NCBI GenBank assembly: GCA_007922305.1
Contig: ML677334.1
Coordinates: 55,292,720-55,356,719 of the forward strand
Direction: 5' to 3'
Source of the DNA: Dermatemys mawii
Taxonomy: Eukaryota > Chordata > Testudines > Dermatemydidae
DNA length: 64,000 bases
This document shows positions 36,601-49,100 of the stretch, in pieces. The notes beneath the pieces were generated by a model. It saw nothing but the letters and a program-made list of their open reading frames with translations, ran no database searches and was not told the origin of the DNA. Each line of letters opens with the position of its first letter. Within the stretch, counting starts at the first letter, position 1. Made by a program: the position numbers and the translations under genes.

Positions 36601-39600
36601 AGATCAGTGATGGTGGATGGGAGTTGCTGCATTAACTTTTGCCTACAACTGTGGTCTCAAGCATGGGAAAACATGGGATTTTTTAAAATGTATGTTAAAC
36701 ACATACAGTGAAAAATCAGAGAATTCTTAACTTGTTTTGAAAGATGTACAGTAGACTCTAGATTATCCAGGATGATAGGGAAAAAATTAATCCTGGTTAA
36801 TAAAATCCTGGATAATCACCATCCATAGGAAATATGGGGTGAGGGGGTTGGTTCACCAGCCACCCTGCGCCGGGGGGAGGGAGTGTTGGTTCACTGGTTC
36901 CCTGTGCCCTGATGGGGTCTTTTTTTTGTGTGCTTGGGGCAGCAACAAAGCCAGAGCCGGCCCTGTGAGTTATGCATTTTTTTTTATATCCTGGTTAATC
37001 TACTTTCTAGTTAACCCAGTCCTGGATAATCAAGAATCTACTGTAACTAGTTATCCAAACAACCTTAACTTTACCCTGTCTACCCACAATGCGTCTGGCA
37101 TATGGGCTAGCTACATTTTTTTCAGCTCAAGTCTTCACGAAGTCCACAGCTGTAGTGTCTCTAAATCTCAGTATAATTTAACTTTGACTTCTGCAAGTTT
37201 TACGTATATTTTTTTAAACTATATAGACTGAAAGATGGGAGTGTCTTCCCGTAGCTATTAATATTCAATTCACTTTGTTTTAAGAATTATTGCGGGGTTT
37301 AAGTAATCAATGAAGAAAACTGTATAGGTCTTTTGGATTATAAGAATGGCCATATTGGGTCAGACCAGCCCAGTATCTTGTCTTCCAACAGTGGCAATGC
37401 CAGGTGCCCCAGAAGGAAGAACAGAACAGGTAATCATCAAGTGATCCATTCCTTGTCACCCATTCCTAGTTTCTGGAAAACAGAGGCTAGGGACACCAGC
37501 CCTGCCCATCCTGGTTAATAGCCATTGATGGACCCATCTTCCATGAATCTATCTAGTTCTTTTTTTGAACCCTGTTATAGTTTTGGCCTCCACAACATCC
37601 TCTAAAAGAGTTCTACAGGGTGACTGTGTTGTGTGAAAAAATACTTTTTGTGTTAAACCTGCTATATATAGCTATAGATAGAGGGCAATCGCATCTGCAC
37701 ACAGTATTCAAGGTGTGAGCACGCCGTGGGTTTATGTAGAGGCAATACATTTTCTGTCTTACTATCTATACCTTTCGTAATGATTCTCAACATTCTGTTT
37801 GCTTTTTTGACTGCCGCTCCACATTGAGTGGATGTTTTCATAGAACTATAATGACTCCAAGATCTTTCTTGAATGGTAACAGCTCATTTAGACCCCATCA
37901 TTTTATTTGTGTAATTGGGATTGTTTTCCAAGGTGCATTACTTTGCATTTATCAGCATTGAATTTCATCTGCAATTTTGTTGCCCAGTCACCCAGTTTTG
38001 AGAAATCCTCTTGTAGCTCTTTGCAGTCTGCCTGGGACTTAACTATTACAATTTTGTATCATCTGCAAATTTTTGTCACCTCACTGTTTACCCCTTTTTC
38101 CAGGTCATTTATGAATATACTGAATAGGACTGGGATGAGTACAAACCCCTGTGGGACACCACTATTTACTCTCTCCACTGTGAAAACTGACCACTTATTC
38201 CTACCTTTTGTTTCCTATCTTTTAACCTGATCCATGAGAGGACCTTCTCTCTCAACCCATGACAGCTTACTTTACTTAAAAGCCTTTGAGGGACCTTGTC
38301 AAAATCTTTCTGAAAATCTAAATACACTATATGCACTAGATCACCCTTGTTCACATGCTTGTTGACCCCCTCAGTGGATTCTAGTAGATTGGTGAGACAT
38401 GATTTCCCTTTACAAAAACCATGTTGACTCTTCTCCAACAAATTATGTTCATCTATGTGTCTGATGGTTTTGTTCTTTATATAGTTTCAAGCAGTTTGCC
38501 CAGTACTAAAGTCAGGCTTACCAGCCTGTAATTGCCAGGGTCACGTCTAGGGCTCTTTTTAAAAATTGGCATCATATTCGCTATACTCCAGTCATTTGTT
38601 ACAGAAGCTGATTTAAATGATAGGTTAAAGACTACAGTTAGTAGTTCTGCAATTTCGCATTTGAGTTCCTTCAGAACTCTTGGGTGAATACCATCTGGTC
38701 CTGGTGACTTATTACTGTTTAGTTTATTGGTTTGTTCCAAAACCTCCTCAAATGACACCTCAATATGGGACAGTTCCTCAAATTTGTCACCTAAAAAGAA
38801 TGGCTCAGGTTTGGAAATCTCCCTCACATTCTCACCGTGTATAATGATGAAAAGAATTCATTTAGTTTCTCTGCAATGACCTTATCATCCTTGAGTGCTC
38901 CTTGAGCATCCTAATCGTCCAGTGGCCCAGCTGGTTGTTTACCAGATTTCCTGCTTCTGAGGTACTTTTTTTAAAAAATTGCTGTTACTTTTTGAGTCCT
39001 TGGCTAGCTGTACTTCAAATTTTTTTTGGCCTTTCTAATTATATTTGTACACTTCATTTGCCAAAGTTTATGCTCCTTTCTATTTTCCTAGCCACTGAAA
39101 CCTCAAGCAGGGAAGAGCAACAAAAATAAGGTCTAGAAAACATGACCTATGTGGGAAGATTGAAAAAGTTGGGTTTGTTTAGTCTGGAAAAGAGAAGACA
39201 TATGTTTTCAAGACATATGTTTCCATGAAAGGTGGTTACAAGGAGGCGGGAGAAAAATTATTGTTCTTAACCTCTGAGGCTAGGACAAGAAGCAATGGGC
39301 TTAAATTGCAGCAAGGACAGTTTAGGTTGGACATTAGGAAAAACTTCCTAGCTATCAGAGTGGTTAAGCACTGGAATAAATTGCCTAGAGAGGTTGTGGA
39401 ATCTCCATCATTGGGGATTAAGAGCAGGTTGGACAAACATCTGTCAGGGATGGTCTAGATAATACATAGTCCCAGGGTGACCAGATAGCAAGTGTAAAAA
39501 ATAGGGACAGGGGCTGAGGGATAATAGGTGCCTATATAAGAAAAAGCCCCCAAAATCTAGACTGTCTCTATAAAATTGGGACATCTGGTCACTCTACTTA

Positions 39601-42600
39601 GTCCTGTACTGAGTGCAGGGGACTGGACTAGATGACCTCTTGAGGTCCCGTCCAGTTCTATGATTGTAGCTACCAAAAGGTGAAAAGTAGCCAGACATCT
39701 CAAATTGTTAGCCTAATCCTCTTGTTACAGTTAGGACTTACCTATACTTAATTTGCAAATTACCCTACAATATGCTTACAATATACTAACATAATTAAAG
39801 TAGCAACCTCCCCTAGTGTGGATGCAGTTGTACTATAGTGCTTATACCTCTATAACCCCCTAGCTCCCTCAACTGGAAAAAGTTAGAACGTATAAGGCAC
39901 CTTTATACAGATGCAATTGCATCTACACTAGTGCTTTTGCCAGTGTAACAATGTTGGTAAAAAAATCAAACCCCTAACTAATCTAAGTAATGTCAGTAAA
40001 ACTTAAGTGTAGACAAGGCCTTAGACTCTCACAATGAGCAAGGCTATGCCTTATGATGGGAAGCAAAGCAAATAAACATAAGTTGCTAAATATACTAGCT
40101 GAAGAAAGAAATCATTGAAATATTAAACCTTATTATATGGTAATCGTTCTAACTAATAGTAATGCCCCCTTGTATGTTAATTGCACATGCCACTTAAGTG
40201 AATGCTTCACAACTTTTTTGTAAAGGAAAAATGATTTGCAAGTAGAATAGAGCAAGAACTTGAATACTTTAAATGATGAAGCTCACTTATGTGAGAGAGT
40301 GGAAGCATATATTAAAATTTGCATAATTAAGTGATCCCTTAGAAAGAGAAACTTCCACTGGCTGCTTTCTTTGAAGTTCTCATTAAGCTTGAGACATTTA
40401 CTAAGAAGATTTATCAGAATCTAATTTAGAAAATTTGAACCAAATACACCAGCCAACAAAGCAGATAATGCATTATTCAGACTTAAAATTAAATATGTGT
40501 AACTCTAGTAATAAGTAAGCTAAGTTGTTGTTGTTTTTTTTTGTTTTGTTTTGCCTGCTAATTTTGGGGAATAAAGAATAGTAGGGCTGTTCCCTTCCAG
40601 GATGAAGTTAACACTTTATTGTACCCCAAAATTTTATAACTGATTAAAATGTTCTATAAATGACACTTCATATATGAAAAATATCAGAATTGGACCAAAT
40701 GGGCATATTTCACTATAGGAAGTGTAAAAGTGAATGCGGGTGAATTTCCAGGTGAATCTTAGACTGTCAGAATTTTGCTTCTGTATAAGATATTTAATAG
40801 AATAAACACAATGCCATGAATAATCTGCTGTTTTTTAAACAAAAATCAAAACCAGTGTAATTATATTATTCTCATTGTGAAACATGGACTGCAGCCTAGT
40901 TACTAAATGAAAGGTAACTAATTAAAAGGAAACTTTAATTGAATATCAGATGGGCTTTATTCCATGGAGGGAAGCAGTGGATAACTTCTGACTATTGCAC
41001 ATTATACACTAGTAATTATTGCATTTTGCATGCCGTTTTGTTGTTTTGACAGCAGTTGTATGCAATTCTGAATAAAAAACTTATTGTCTTCCTCATGAAT
41101 CAAGATGAACTTTGAAAAATCACTTGAAAAGTAATGTAGTTCTTAACCTTGCAAAAGGTATTCACATTGCTGCTGCTCTTTCTCCTTTTCTAGAAAAGCA
41201 TGCTTGCCTTAAGGCAGCTAATGCCCGATGCCCAGAGTTTTATCCAGCAGTGTATTCAGCAGCAGGCTACCACCCAAGCAGCTGTTTCTGCTAGTACCTT
41301 TGCAACACCAACTTCCTCCAAAGTCATGACCACCTCAGCTCTGGCAACAACCTCTCTTCAGCCCATAAAACCAGTCTCTGCTTCTGCAGTGGTCACATGC
41401 TCTCAGATTGTAAAACCAGTCTCCTCCACAACAGTGACAGCAGCAGCAGCCTCCCTCCAGATTGTGAAACCAGTGACAACCCCTCTTCAACCTGCAAATC
41501 CAGTCCCCACGTCTGCAGTGGCGACAACCTCTCTCCAAGCTGTGAAACCTGTCTTTGCAACTGCAGTGGCGACCACGACAGCCCCTCTTCAGCCTGTGAA
41601 ATCAGTTATTGGGACACCTATCAATATTAAAATTACACAGCCCAGCTCTGTTGTGACACAGTCAGCCCATGCTCAACAGGCAGTTAGAGTGAAACAGCTG
41701 GTGAGATTAAACTTCTCTGCCTTTATCTTCAGATCTAAGATTGTGCTTTATGATCTAAAGTTGTATAAATGTTTAGATAAGTGTGTTCTGCCATGAGTTA
41801 TTGGGCTACTTCAGATTTCCCTGAGGCATTGTTCTGTTATGCTGGATAAATTAAATATATTACCTCTGAGCATTATGGTTTGCAGCTGTTTTAACATGTG
41901 AGGGAGAGCAAGTGTAGTGATGAAGACACCTTACTGCTAATTAACGTTCTAGTTCATAAATCTGGATGTTGTCGAGTAGTTGTAGTGAACATGAATTTCA
42001 TTCTGAGTTGAGTGAGTGTTTTGGAATCTGATCTTGCAAGGTATGCTATTTGCCCCAACTAGAGTTGAGGGGGTGAGTCTCAGCTCATGACATCTAATGC
42101 TGTCATGGTTATTCCACAGCAAAAATAGGGAGAATTTTTTCTTTAGCATGGGGAAAAAAAAAGCTAGTGTAGGTCTAGCTGAGCGCTCTAAGTGTTCTGC
42201 CGAAGATCTCAATCCTCTAGCAGAGACAGTCTAGAGATGAGGGGGTCCTGTCTCCATAACATTAAAGCTTCTGTCCTGGGTTTTTATCCTAGGAGTACTG
42301 ATACTGTGGATTGTAGTGAGGATTCCTGTTCATGGGGGATTGAACTGAAATCTGTAAACTAACTCGCTTTGAAGCTGTGGCTTTTTAGTAAGCTCCTGTC
42401 TCAGGGGTTTTTATGTTCTAAAAGAAACTCAACTAATTATTAGACTGACCAAAGAATAACGTTTAAAGAGAGAGTTTCTCTTTATCTGAGTTTCTTGTCC
42501 AGCCCTGGGTCTTCAATGATGTGTGTGTTTGGGTTTTTTGGTTATTTTTAGAGCCATGGACATAAACTAGCCAGTGTGATATCGTTTGAGAAGCTCCCAA

Positions 42601-45600
42601 TATTAAGTTTTTCTCAAGAATCTTAACTAAGGAGAAGCCTAAGAAAAATGCGTAACAGGTAGCCTAGATGATTTTGAGACCAATTTGGCTAATTATTTAG
42701 GGTACTCACCTGAGAGAGATGAGACACCCAGGTGCAGTTCCTCCCTCTACTTTGTGGCACAGGGATATGAACTTGTCTCCCTCCCTTCCTGGCGAGTGCC
42801 CTAACCACGGGGCTACAATGTATTTGGAAGGGATGGGGACTCAGTCTCTCTTCTTATGAACTAAATATTTATTGGAAAAAGGAATTGAACTTGGGTTTCC
42901 TATTTCCAGATGAGTGCCTTAACCAGTGTATAGTCATTCTTCAGTCTCTCTCAATTCATTCACTGAGTTATCGTAACAGCCATCTGAGGAGATATCATCC
43001 TCGTTTTAATCACTGGCAGTTGGTGGGAGCAGGGGCGTCACGCCCAGAAATTAAACTGTTTGCCCAGTCCAGCAGGGAATTGCATTACATCCAGCACACT
43101 GGCTGTGTCAGTGCTCAGACTTCTGGACTCTGGCTATTTAAAAGGTCTGGCCCTTCCTGAGAGAGGTGAATGGGCGAAGTTAGCATATTGCTTTTTAACT
43201 TGGCCATTTTAAATAACTTCTACTTTGGGGCTAAGCTGTTTATGAAATATGACACTTATACTCCCCCCCTTTATTCCCCGCGGAGTAGAACCAGGCCTCC
43301 CCTGCATGGATAAAATGGAATTCCCAAAAAATAAGTTATGAAAAAAATTAACCAATTTCACAAGGTTCTGTTTATATCCTAGCTTTTCTGCCTGCTTTTT
43401 CAGCCTCTGTGCTGCTGCTGGCTGCCATTTTGCTGACCAAGCACAATGGAACACAGCCCCTTTAGCATGTGTGAGGGCCTGAAAGACATGGAGATTCAGC
43501 TTCTTACGCAGCTAGTGTATTTTTGCAGTCCTTCCAGCAGGGTATCTTTTCTGAAGTTTGTCAATAACACCACTTAACTGGCTGGCAGAGTTGTTACCCG
43601 CTCTTCCTCTCCACCTCAGACATCCCAGCACCCCAAGCCCTGAGAGCAGGAGACAGGGTGTAGAGCTGTCTTTCTACTGCCAGCGCATCCTTTATACTTC
43701 TGGCTGGGAGCAGAGGAGATGCCCTAAAAGTGCGGGGAGGGGTGCACAGGTACCTGAACCGAGGCCCTGCCCTCCCTTTCATGCCTCCTCTTTCCCCCAA
43801 GGCCCCCTGCCCCGCTCGCTCCCCGTCCCCCCTCCCCGCGTTGCTCGTCCTTGCAGCCAGTAAAAAGTGGGAGAGCCATGGCCTCCTGGGACCCCTGCTT
43901 CTGGTGAATTGGTCGATTCATTTCTGTTCTTCTGCCATATCCCTCTCTTGACATCAGCTTATTTAGATGCAATATCACCCTTCTGATTCACAGGCTTTTT
44001 CTGAAGGAAAGGCTTTTTTACCCCATTTTTTGTCTTCCTATCCACTCCTCCTTATGTGCCAGGTTGGGAGGGCTTGAGAGCCCACTCTTCTGTCTGAGCT
44101 CCAATGTCCACCTTGCTTTTTTTAGTGCACTAGCTCTGGTCCTGCTAGCATGAGTCAGTCTGCCTGTACTGGGACCCTCGCTCTGTTTGTGTCTTGTACT
44201 TGGTCTTATTTGCTTTTTCTTTTTTTCTTAAATCACTTCTATTCCATATCATCTGCAAAGATCTGGATTAGAAGTTACAAGCCAGATTCCACTGGCAAGG
44301 AATATCTAATAGAGTAACTAATAAAACTTCTGCTTGCTTATGTCAAACTTCATCAGCTGCTCTGAGTGAGAGCAAAAAAAATGATGCGTCTGGAAAGCAT
44401 TCGTATGTGGCTTAGAAAATTCAAGTCTCATGTAGGTGCTATTGTTAAAGTAGCATCGAAATCACGTTAACCGGGTTTTATTTAAATACGTGTCTAACAA
44501 AAATGCCCCTGAAAAGAGAACCAAAACAATCTATTTGAACATAAGAATTGCCATACTGGGTCAGACCAATTTGGTACAGCACAACTCTTGTTTACCATTA
44601 TTGCTGCAGCACTCAGAAGAGGTGCTTATGATTTTCTGCTCTTATGATTTTCTGTATCTTTTGTATAAACTTCAGTGCAAAGTGTTGCTGGATAGTATTT
44701 GTCAGTCACAGCAGAAATATAGACTTGAGAGGCCCTCTAATATACCAAAATATGTATTAAAAACTAATTTATGCAGGAAAAATGCATTGTTTTCAAATTT
44801 CTTCTGTACTAATACTTCTGTAGATGCATCTAGTCTTCAGCTATCTATATGTACAAAGAGAATTTAAGAGTTAGTTATGAAACATTGTCACTGAATTAAA
44901 TGCTGGCGCTTTTTTTAATTGTGTGTGATAGGTTGAATCCATATAGCATCAAGTTCAATCTTCTATTGATAGCCCTTAATGCCAATTTTATTTATTAGAG
45001 TTAAGACCATTTGTGCAGTAAATTACAGGAACTCCTCACTTAGTCATCCCGGTTAACATTGTTTCATTGTTACATTGCTGATCAAGTAGGGAACATGCTC
45101 ATTTAAAGTTGTGCAATGCTCCCTTCTAACGTCGTTTGGCAGCCACTTGCTTTGTTCACTGCTTGCAGGAAGAGCAGCCCGTTGCAGCTAGCTGATGGGG
45201 ACCTGGAACCAGAGTGGACTGGCAGCCCTCCTATCAGCTTCCCACTCTCTTCAATTCCCTGTTTAGCAGCTGCCCAGCAGGCTATCAATTGTCAGCAGTT
45301 CAGCTGTCCCTCCCCCACTGCCATGTGCTGCTCCTGCCCTCTGCCTTGGAGCTGCTTCCCAAGACTCCTGCTTGCTGTGTGGGGGGTGGGGGAGAGTTAA
45401 AGAGGGGGCTAATATCAGGGTGTCCCCCTGCTCCTGCACCCTGCTTATCCCATCTTCCATAGAGCAGGGGGGAGACACAGAGGGAGCTGTCTGCAAGCTC
45501 TCTAGTTTTCTGCAAGCTGATTTAATTTGCAAGGCAGTGTACTTAAGAGTCTGCATACTTAAAGGGGAATCTCTATCTCACAGAGTGTGTGTCTCCATCT

Positions 45601-46152
45601 CTGTCTGCCTCCGTCCTTTTCTGCTGCAGAGTGAGAGAGTTAACCCTTGAGAGCTCACTCTGTTGCTAGTTCATTTAGCACAGCGGTTCTCAAACGGGGG
45701 GTCGCAGGCCTATTCCAGCGGGGTTGCGAGCCTCCGCCACCATTGAGAAACCACCTAATGGAACGGTTCCACTTTAGGTGGCAGGGCAGTGGAAATACCA
45801 TGCCTGTCTGTCTTCCAAGCGATAGGTTTCCGATTTTGGCGGCATTTCAGCGGATGCGAATGGTATGCCCGCTGAAGTGCTGCTGAAAGCACGACATTTG
45901 AATTCAGCGGCATTTCGGCAGACATACATGGGTCACAAAAGGAAGCTGACTGGAAAAAAAGGCTCGCATAAGCAGTAAGTCTGAGAACCACTGATTTAGC
46001 AGTAAGTCATTCTCTGGAAAATATCCCACCCTCTGACTCCTCCACCTCAACCAAGCTTCACAATCATTACTGTGGACCAGTATTAAATTGTTTGTTTAAA
46101 ACTTATATTGTGTGTGTATGTGTATAATATATAGACTGACATCATATATAGT

Positions 46153-46196
<44 letters not shown>

Positions 46197-49100
46197 TAAT
46201 ATAATATAATCTACCTAGAGATAGATATAATATAGACTAGAGAGAGAGATATAATGTCTGTGTGTCTCTCTCTCTCGACTATAGAGAGAGAGAGGTTCCA
46301 GGGAAATGTTTTTCACCAGACAAGACTGTGTATATAAGTCTTTTGTCTGGTGAAAAAAATTTCCCTGGAACCTAACCCCCTTATTTACATTAATTCTTAT
46401 GGGGAAATTGAATTTGCTTAATGTCATTTCACTTAGTCTCATTTTTAAGGAACATAACTACGTTAATTGAGGAATTCCTGTATATGGTATTAGGAGACTA
46501 TTCTGATACAGCAACTGGAAATAGTCAAGATGACTAGGGGTGAGATGTCTGTTGTCCAAACAATTTTAACACACCACACAAGTCAGTGTTGCTAACTACA
46601 AATTTGAACAACTGGTAGGTTTACTTGTCCTGTCAAGACAAAGTATATTTGAAGTTTCATGAGCATGATATATTTCTTAAAGTGAAAGCTGGACATGCAT
46701 GCATGTCCTCCAGCAGTTTTGGTTGAATGAGCATGTTGATAGGATTCATGTCTCTCTATATTTAGCTCTTTCCATGTTTGATATTGGGTATACTGTTTTC
46801 AGGTAGTCCAGCAGCAATCAGGAAGCATTGTTAAACAAGTGGCCACGCTTCCACAAACAGCAACAGTGACTTTCCAGAAACCTGGCGAAAAAAAGATGCC
46901 ATTAAACGCACTAATTCAGACTAACCAGTTTCCTGCAGGTAGGGCTGGACTTCTATATTTTGGGCTTTGTTTTGTTTTATTTTAAACAGGGAGGTGGGAA
47001 AGTGCTTCATTGTAACGTTAGATATTGTGGCAGAATGACACTGAAGGGACAAGGGAAATGTATTCAAACCAGTCAGTTATGATAAAATTATATGGCTGTC
47101 TTTGGAAGTTGCTTGGAATTGTATTCCCACAGAGCCTTGGGAGTACTCTATCCATCACCTTGCCTGTTGAAAAAACATTTCATGTAAAAGATAAGTAGTT
47201 TTACTATTTTGAGTACTCTGAAGTATGCTCATTCCAGCAAATTGATGCTGTTTCTATAAACTCTGGTTTTGGCACTTCATGATATTAAGTGAGACTGCTA
47301 CAGGTACATGTTAATTTAACATAATTTTAGTAAATTTTGGTTTCAGTTTTGTCTTGGCTAGCTCATTCGGGCAGTGGGATACGTGACCTGCGTAGGTTAG
47401 CAATAAGATGATGAAACACTGTTTCATTAAGAGGAAAAAAATATTTTGTTAGCTTTGGAAAATATGAAGAATATAGTACTTTTGAGTGTCTGGTTTCCAA
47501 ATGGATATAATTGGTTCTTCAGCCTGCAACAAAGACTTTTGTTTATAAGCAGTCATCTTTCTTGGATTTTCTTTTTCATTGTAGCATGTTGATTCTTTTT
47601 TAGGTTCTTTTCTGAAACAAATTACACTGCCAGGAAACAAAATTCTGTCGCTTCAAGCATCTCCTGTTCAGAAAAATAAAATAAAAGAGAATGGAACAAC
47701 ATCCTTCAGGTAAAAATAAACGAAGTTTAAAGTTTGTGTGGCTGTAGGAAACAAGACTTCAACAAAAGGAACAGACAGCAGTATAGATATGAGGAATGAT
47801 GTCTCAATGAATAATTTAGAGATTTCTGATGGATCTCTTAATGATGCAATTGGGGGAAGAACCTAAAAATTTGACTTGAAAATTGAGAGACTTGGATTAA
47901 TTGTATGGGAATTGTACAGTTGGGCTGGCTTTTTATCAGCATTCTATTTACCACAGTGCTGGCCTTATAACTTTTTGTGTATTAATGATGATGCTTTTAT
48001 AGTGAGGAGGCATGTCAGTGCTTTGCCCTATACTCAGCATTAAGTAGCGTATCGTACTGTTATATTTTATCAGAAACCCTAGTTGGGGTTAAACTAAAAA
48101 TTTCTGCTCAGTCCAAACAGCTAGATACCATTGAACTGTAATGTGGGCTGTACTGGTAAAAGCTGGGAGCTTTTACGGTATCTTTTATTACCTCCTCTTA
48201 GATATTTGCTCTTTTTAGGCAGAGGTAAAAGTCTCTGGCTAAAGCTGTAGTGGCTTGCAAAATACCTGGCCCTTTAGAGCACTAGATTTCTTAAAGATTT
48301 TAATCCCAGTAACTCATTAAATTTCAGAACTACAAAATTAGTTTTCATCTTGAAAGATGCACGTTGGAACAGAGGTGGAGACTACCAAAAGCAGTTCCAC
48401 TTCCGATTTAAATTAGGCTTGACCCTAGGGGCTTCAGAGGGCTTCCTATGCTGCCATTTGTGCCCTCTCAATTATTGCAAGTGCCATGGGGAGGCTGTGG
48501 GCTCTGGCTGATCAGAGCAGAGACCCATGGCTAGGATTGTCCTCTCCCCTGCTGGGACCCTTCAGCCTTGCCTGCATCTTGTGCCTGCAGGGATCAGATA
48601 TCACCAGCCTGGTGGCAGCGAAGGGACAGTCCCGCTCCCTCCCTCCCATGACAGCAGGTCTGCAGCGTACTCCCCAAGCTGCCATTAGAGCCATTCTGTG
48701 TCAAAATGGCCTCCTCCATGGCCAAGGGTCTCTGCTCTATTATCCAAACACCTTCCTTGTTCCATGTGCTGGGGATACAGATAACGTGGAGCTTTACATA
48801 ATAGGATTTCAGAAAATTGTAAGTATACGGTGGATGCCAATGGCCCGTGTTTTTACAATAGATGCCATGGAACAATTGAGTGCCCTGGAACTACTGCACA
48901 CATTTTTCAAGAAAACACCTCAGAAATATTTCTTTACCAATTGAAATCATGTCCAATTCTAATGTTGGCACTTCCCTTTTCTTTTTTTTTTCCTATTACT
49001 TTATCATCCTTTTTTCTGTATAAAGCTCTTACAGAATTGAAAAATATATATAATATAGATGGCTTTGCACAGATTTTTTTTAACTATATTAACCATAGAC

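Larger units (their letters stand above)
34219..41193 (+). other. TAF4B: TAF4B intron E-F
   Basis: 7.0 kb, GT/AG. Contains a Tigger-like MITE (36749-37043), a convergent CR1 pair (37340-39667) with a nested MITE, and a Harbinger MITE (39734-40020). 34230-36190 and 40030-41190 are AT-rich with nothing recognised. 36200-36350 has the feel of a dispersed LTR-type repeat ('gtacagatgtggggactcac', 'ccagcttaggttaagacttcc') but no boundary could be set. Confidence 0.8.
45026..46480. mobile_element. Tigger-like DNA transposon, 1455 bp with nested hAT MITE, TA duplication
   Basis: TA at 45024-45025 and 46481-46482. Ends are caggaactcctcacttagt and the complement of caggaattcctcaattaac. Inner arms carry 'ttaacattgtttcattgtta' and 'cttaatgtcatttcactta'. 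A hAT MITE (45681-45993), a (GT)n microsatellite and a long hairpin (46294-46372) lie inside. No transposase seen; it is non-autonomous or has lost its coding part. Confidence 0.85.
41701..46802 (+). other. TAF4B: TAF4B intron F-G
   Basis: 5.1 kb, GT/AG. Contains a tRNA-like inverted-repeat region (42700-42925), a MIR-like stretch (42950-43160), a GC-rich segment of unknown nature (43560-43870), a CR1 tail piece (44538-44580) and the Tigger-like element (45026-46480). 41800-42690 has nothing recognised. Confidence 0.8.

Noticed and set aside
41701..41796. C-terminal extension of exon F
   Set aside because: The reading crosses a good gtgaga donor; exon G continues the conserved VKQL-VVQQ junction in phase 0.
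43558..43978. Overlapping open frames at 43.6-44.0 kb
   Set aside because: Pro/Arg/Gly-rich products on both strands reflect base composition; no conserved motif.
46156..46190. (GT)n run as a regulatory Z-DNA element
   Set aside because: It is an ordinary microsatellite within a transposon; nothing in the sequence supports a regulatory role.
48486..48944. 152-codon plus-strand open frame in intron H-I
   Set aside because: No homology, no splice partners, and antisense frames of similar length overlap it; it falls in a GC-richer patch.
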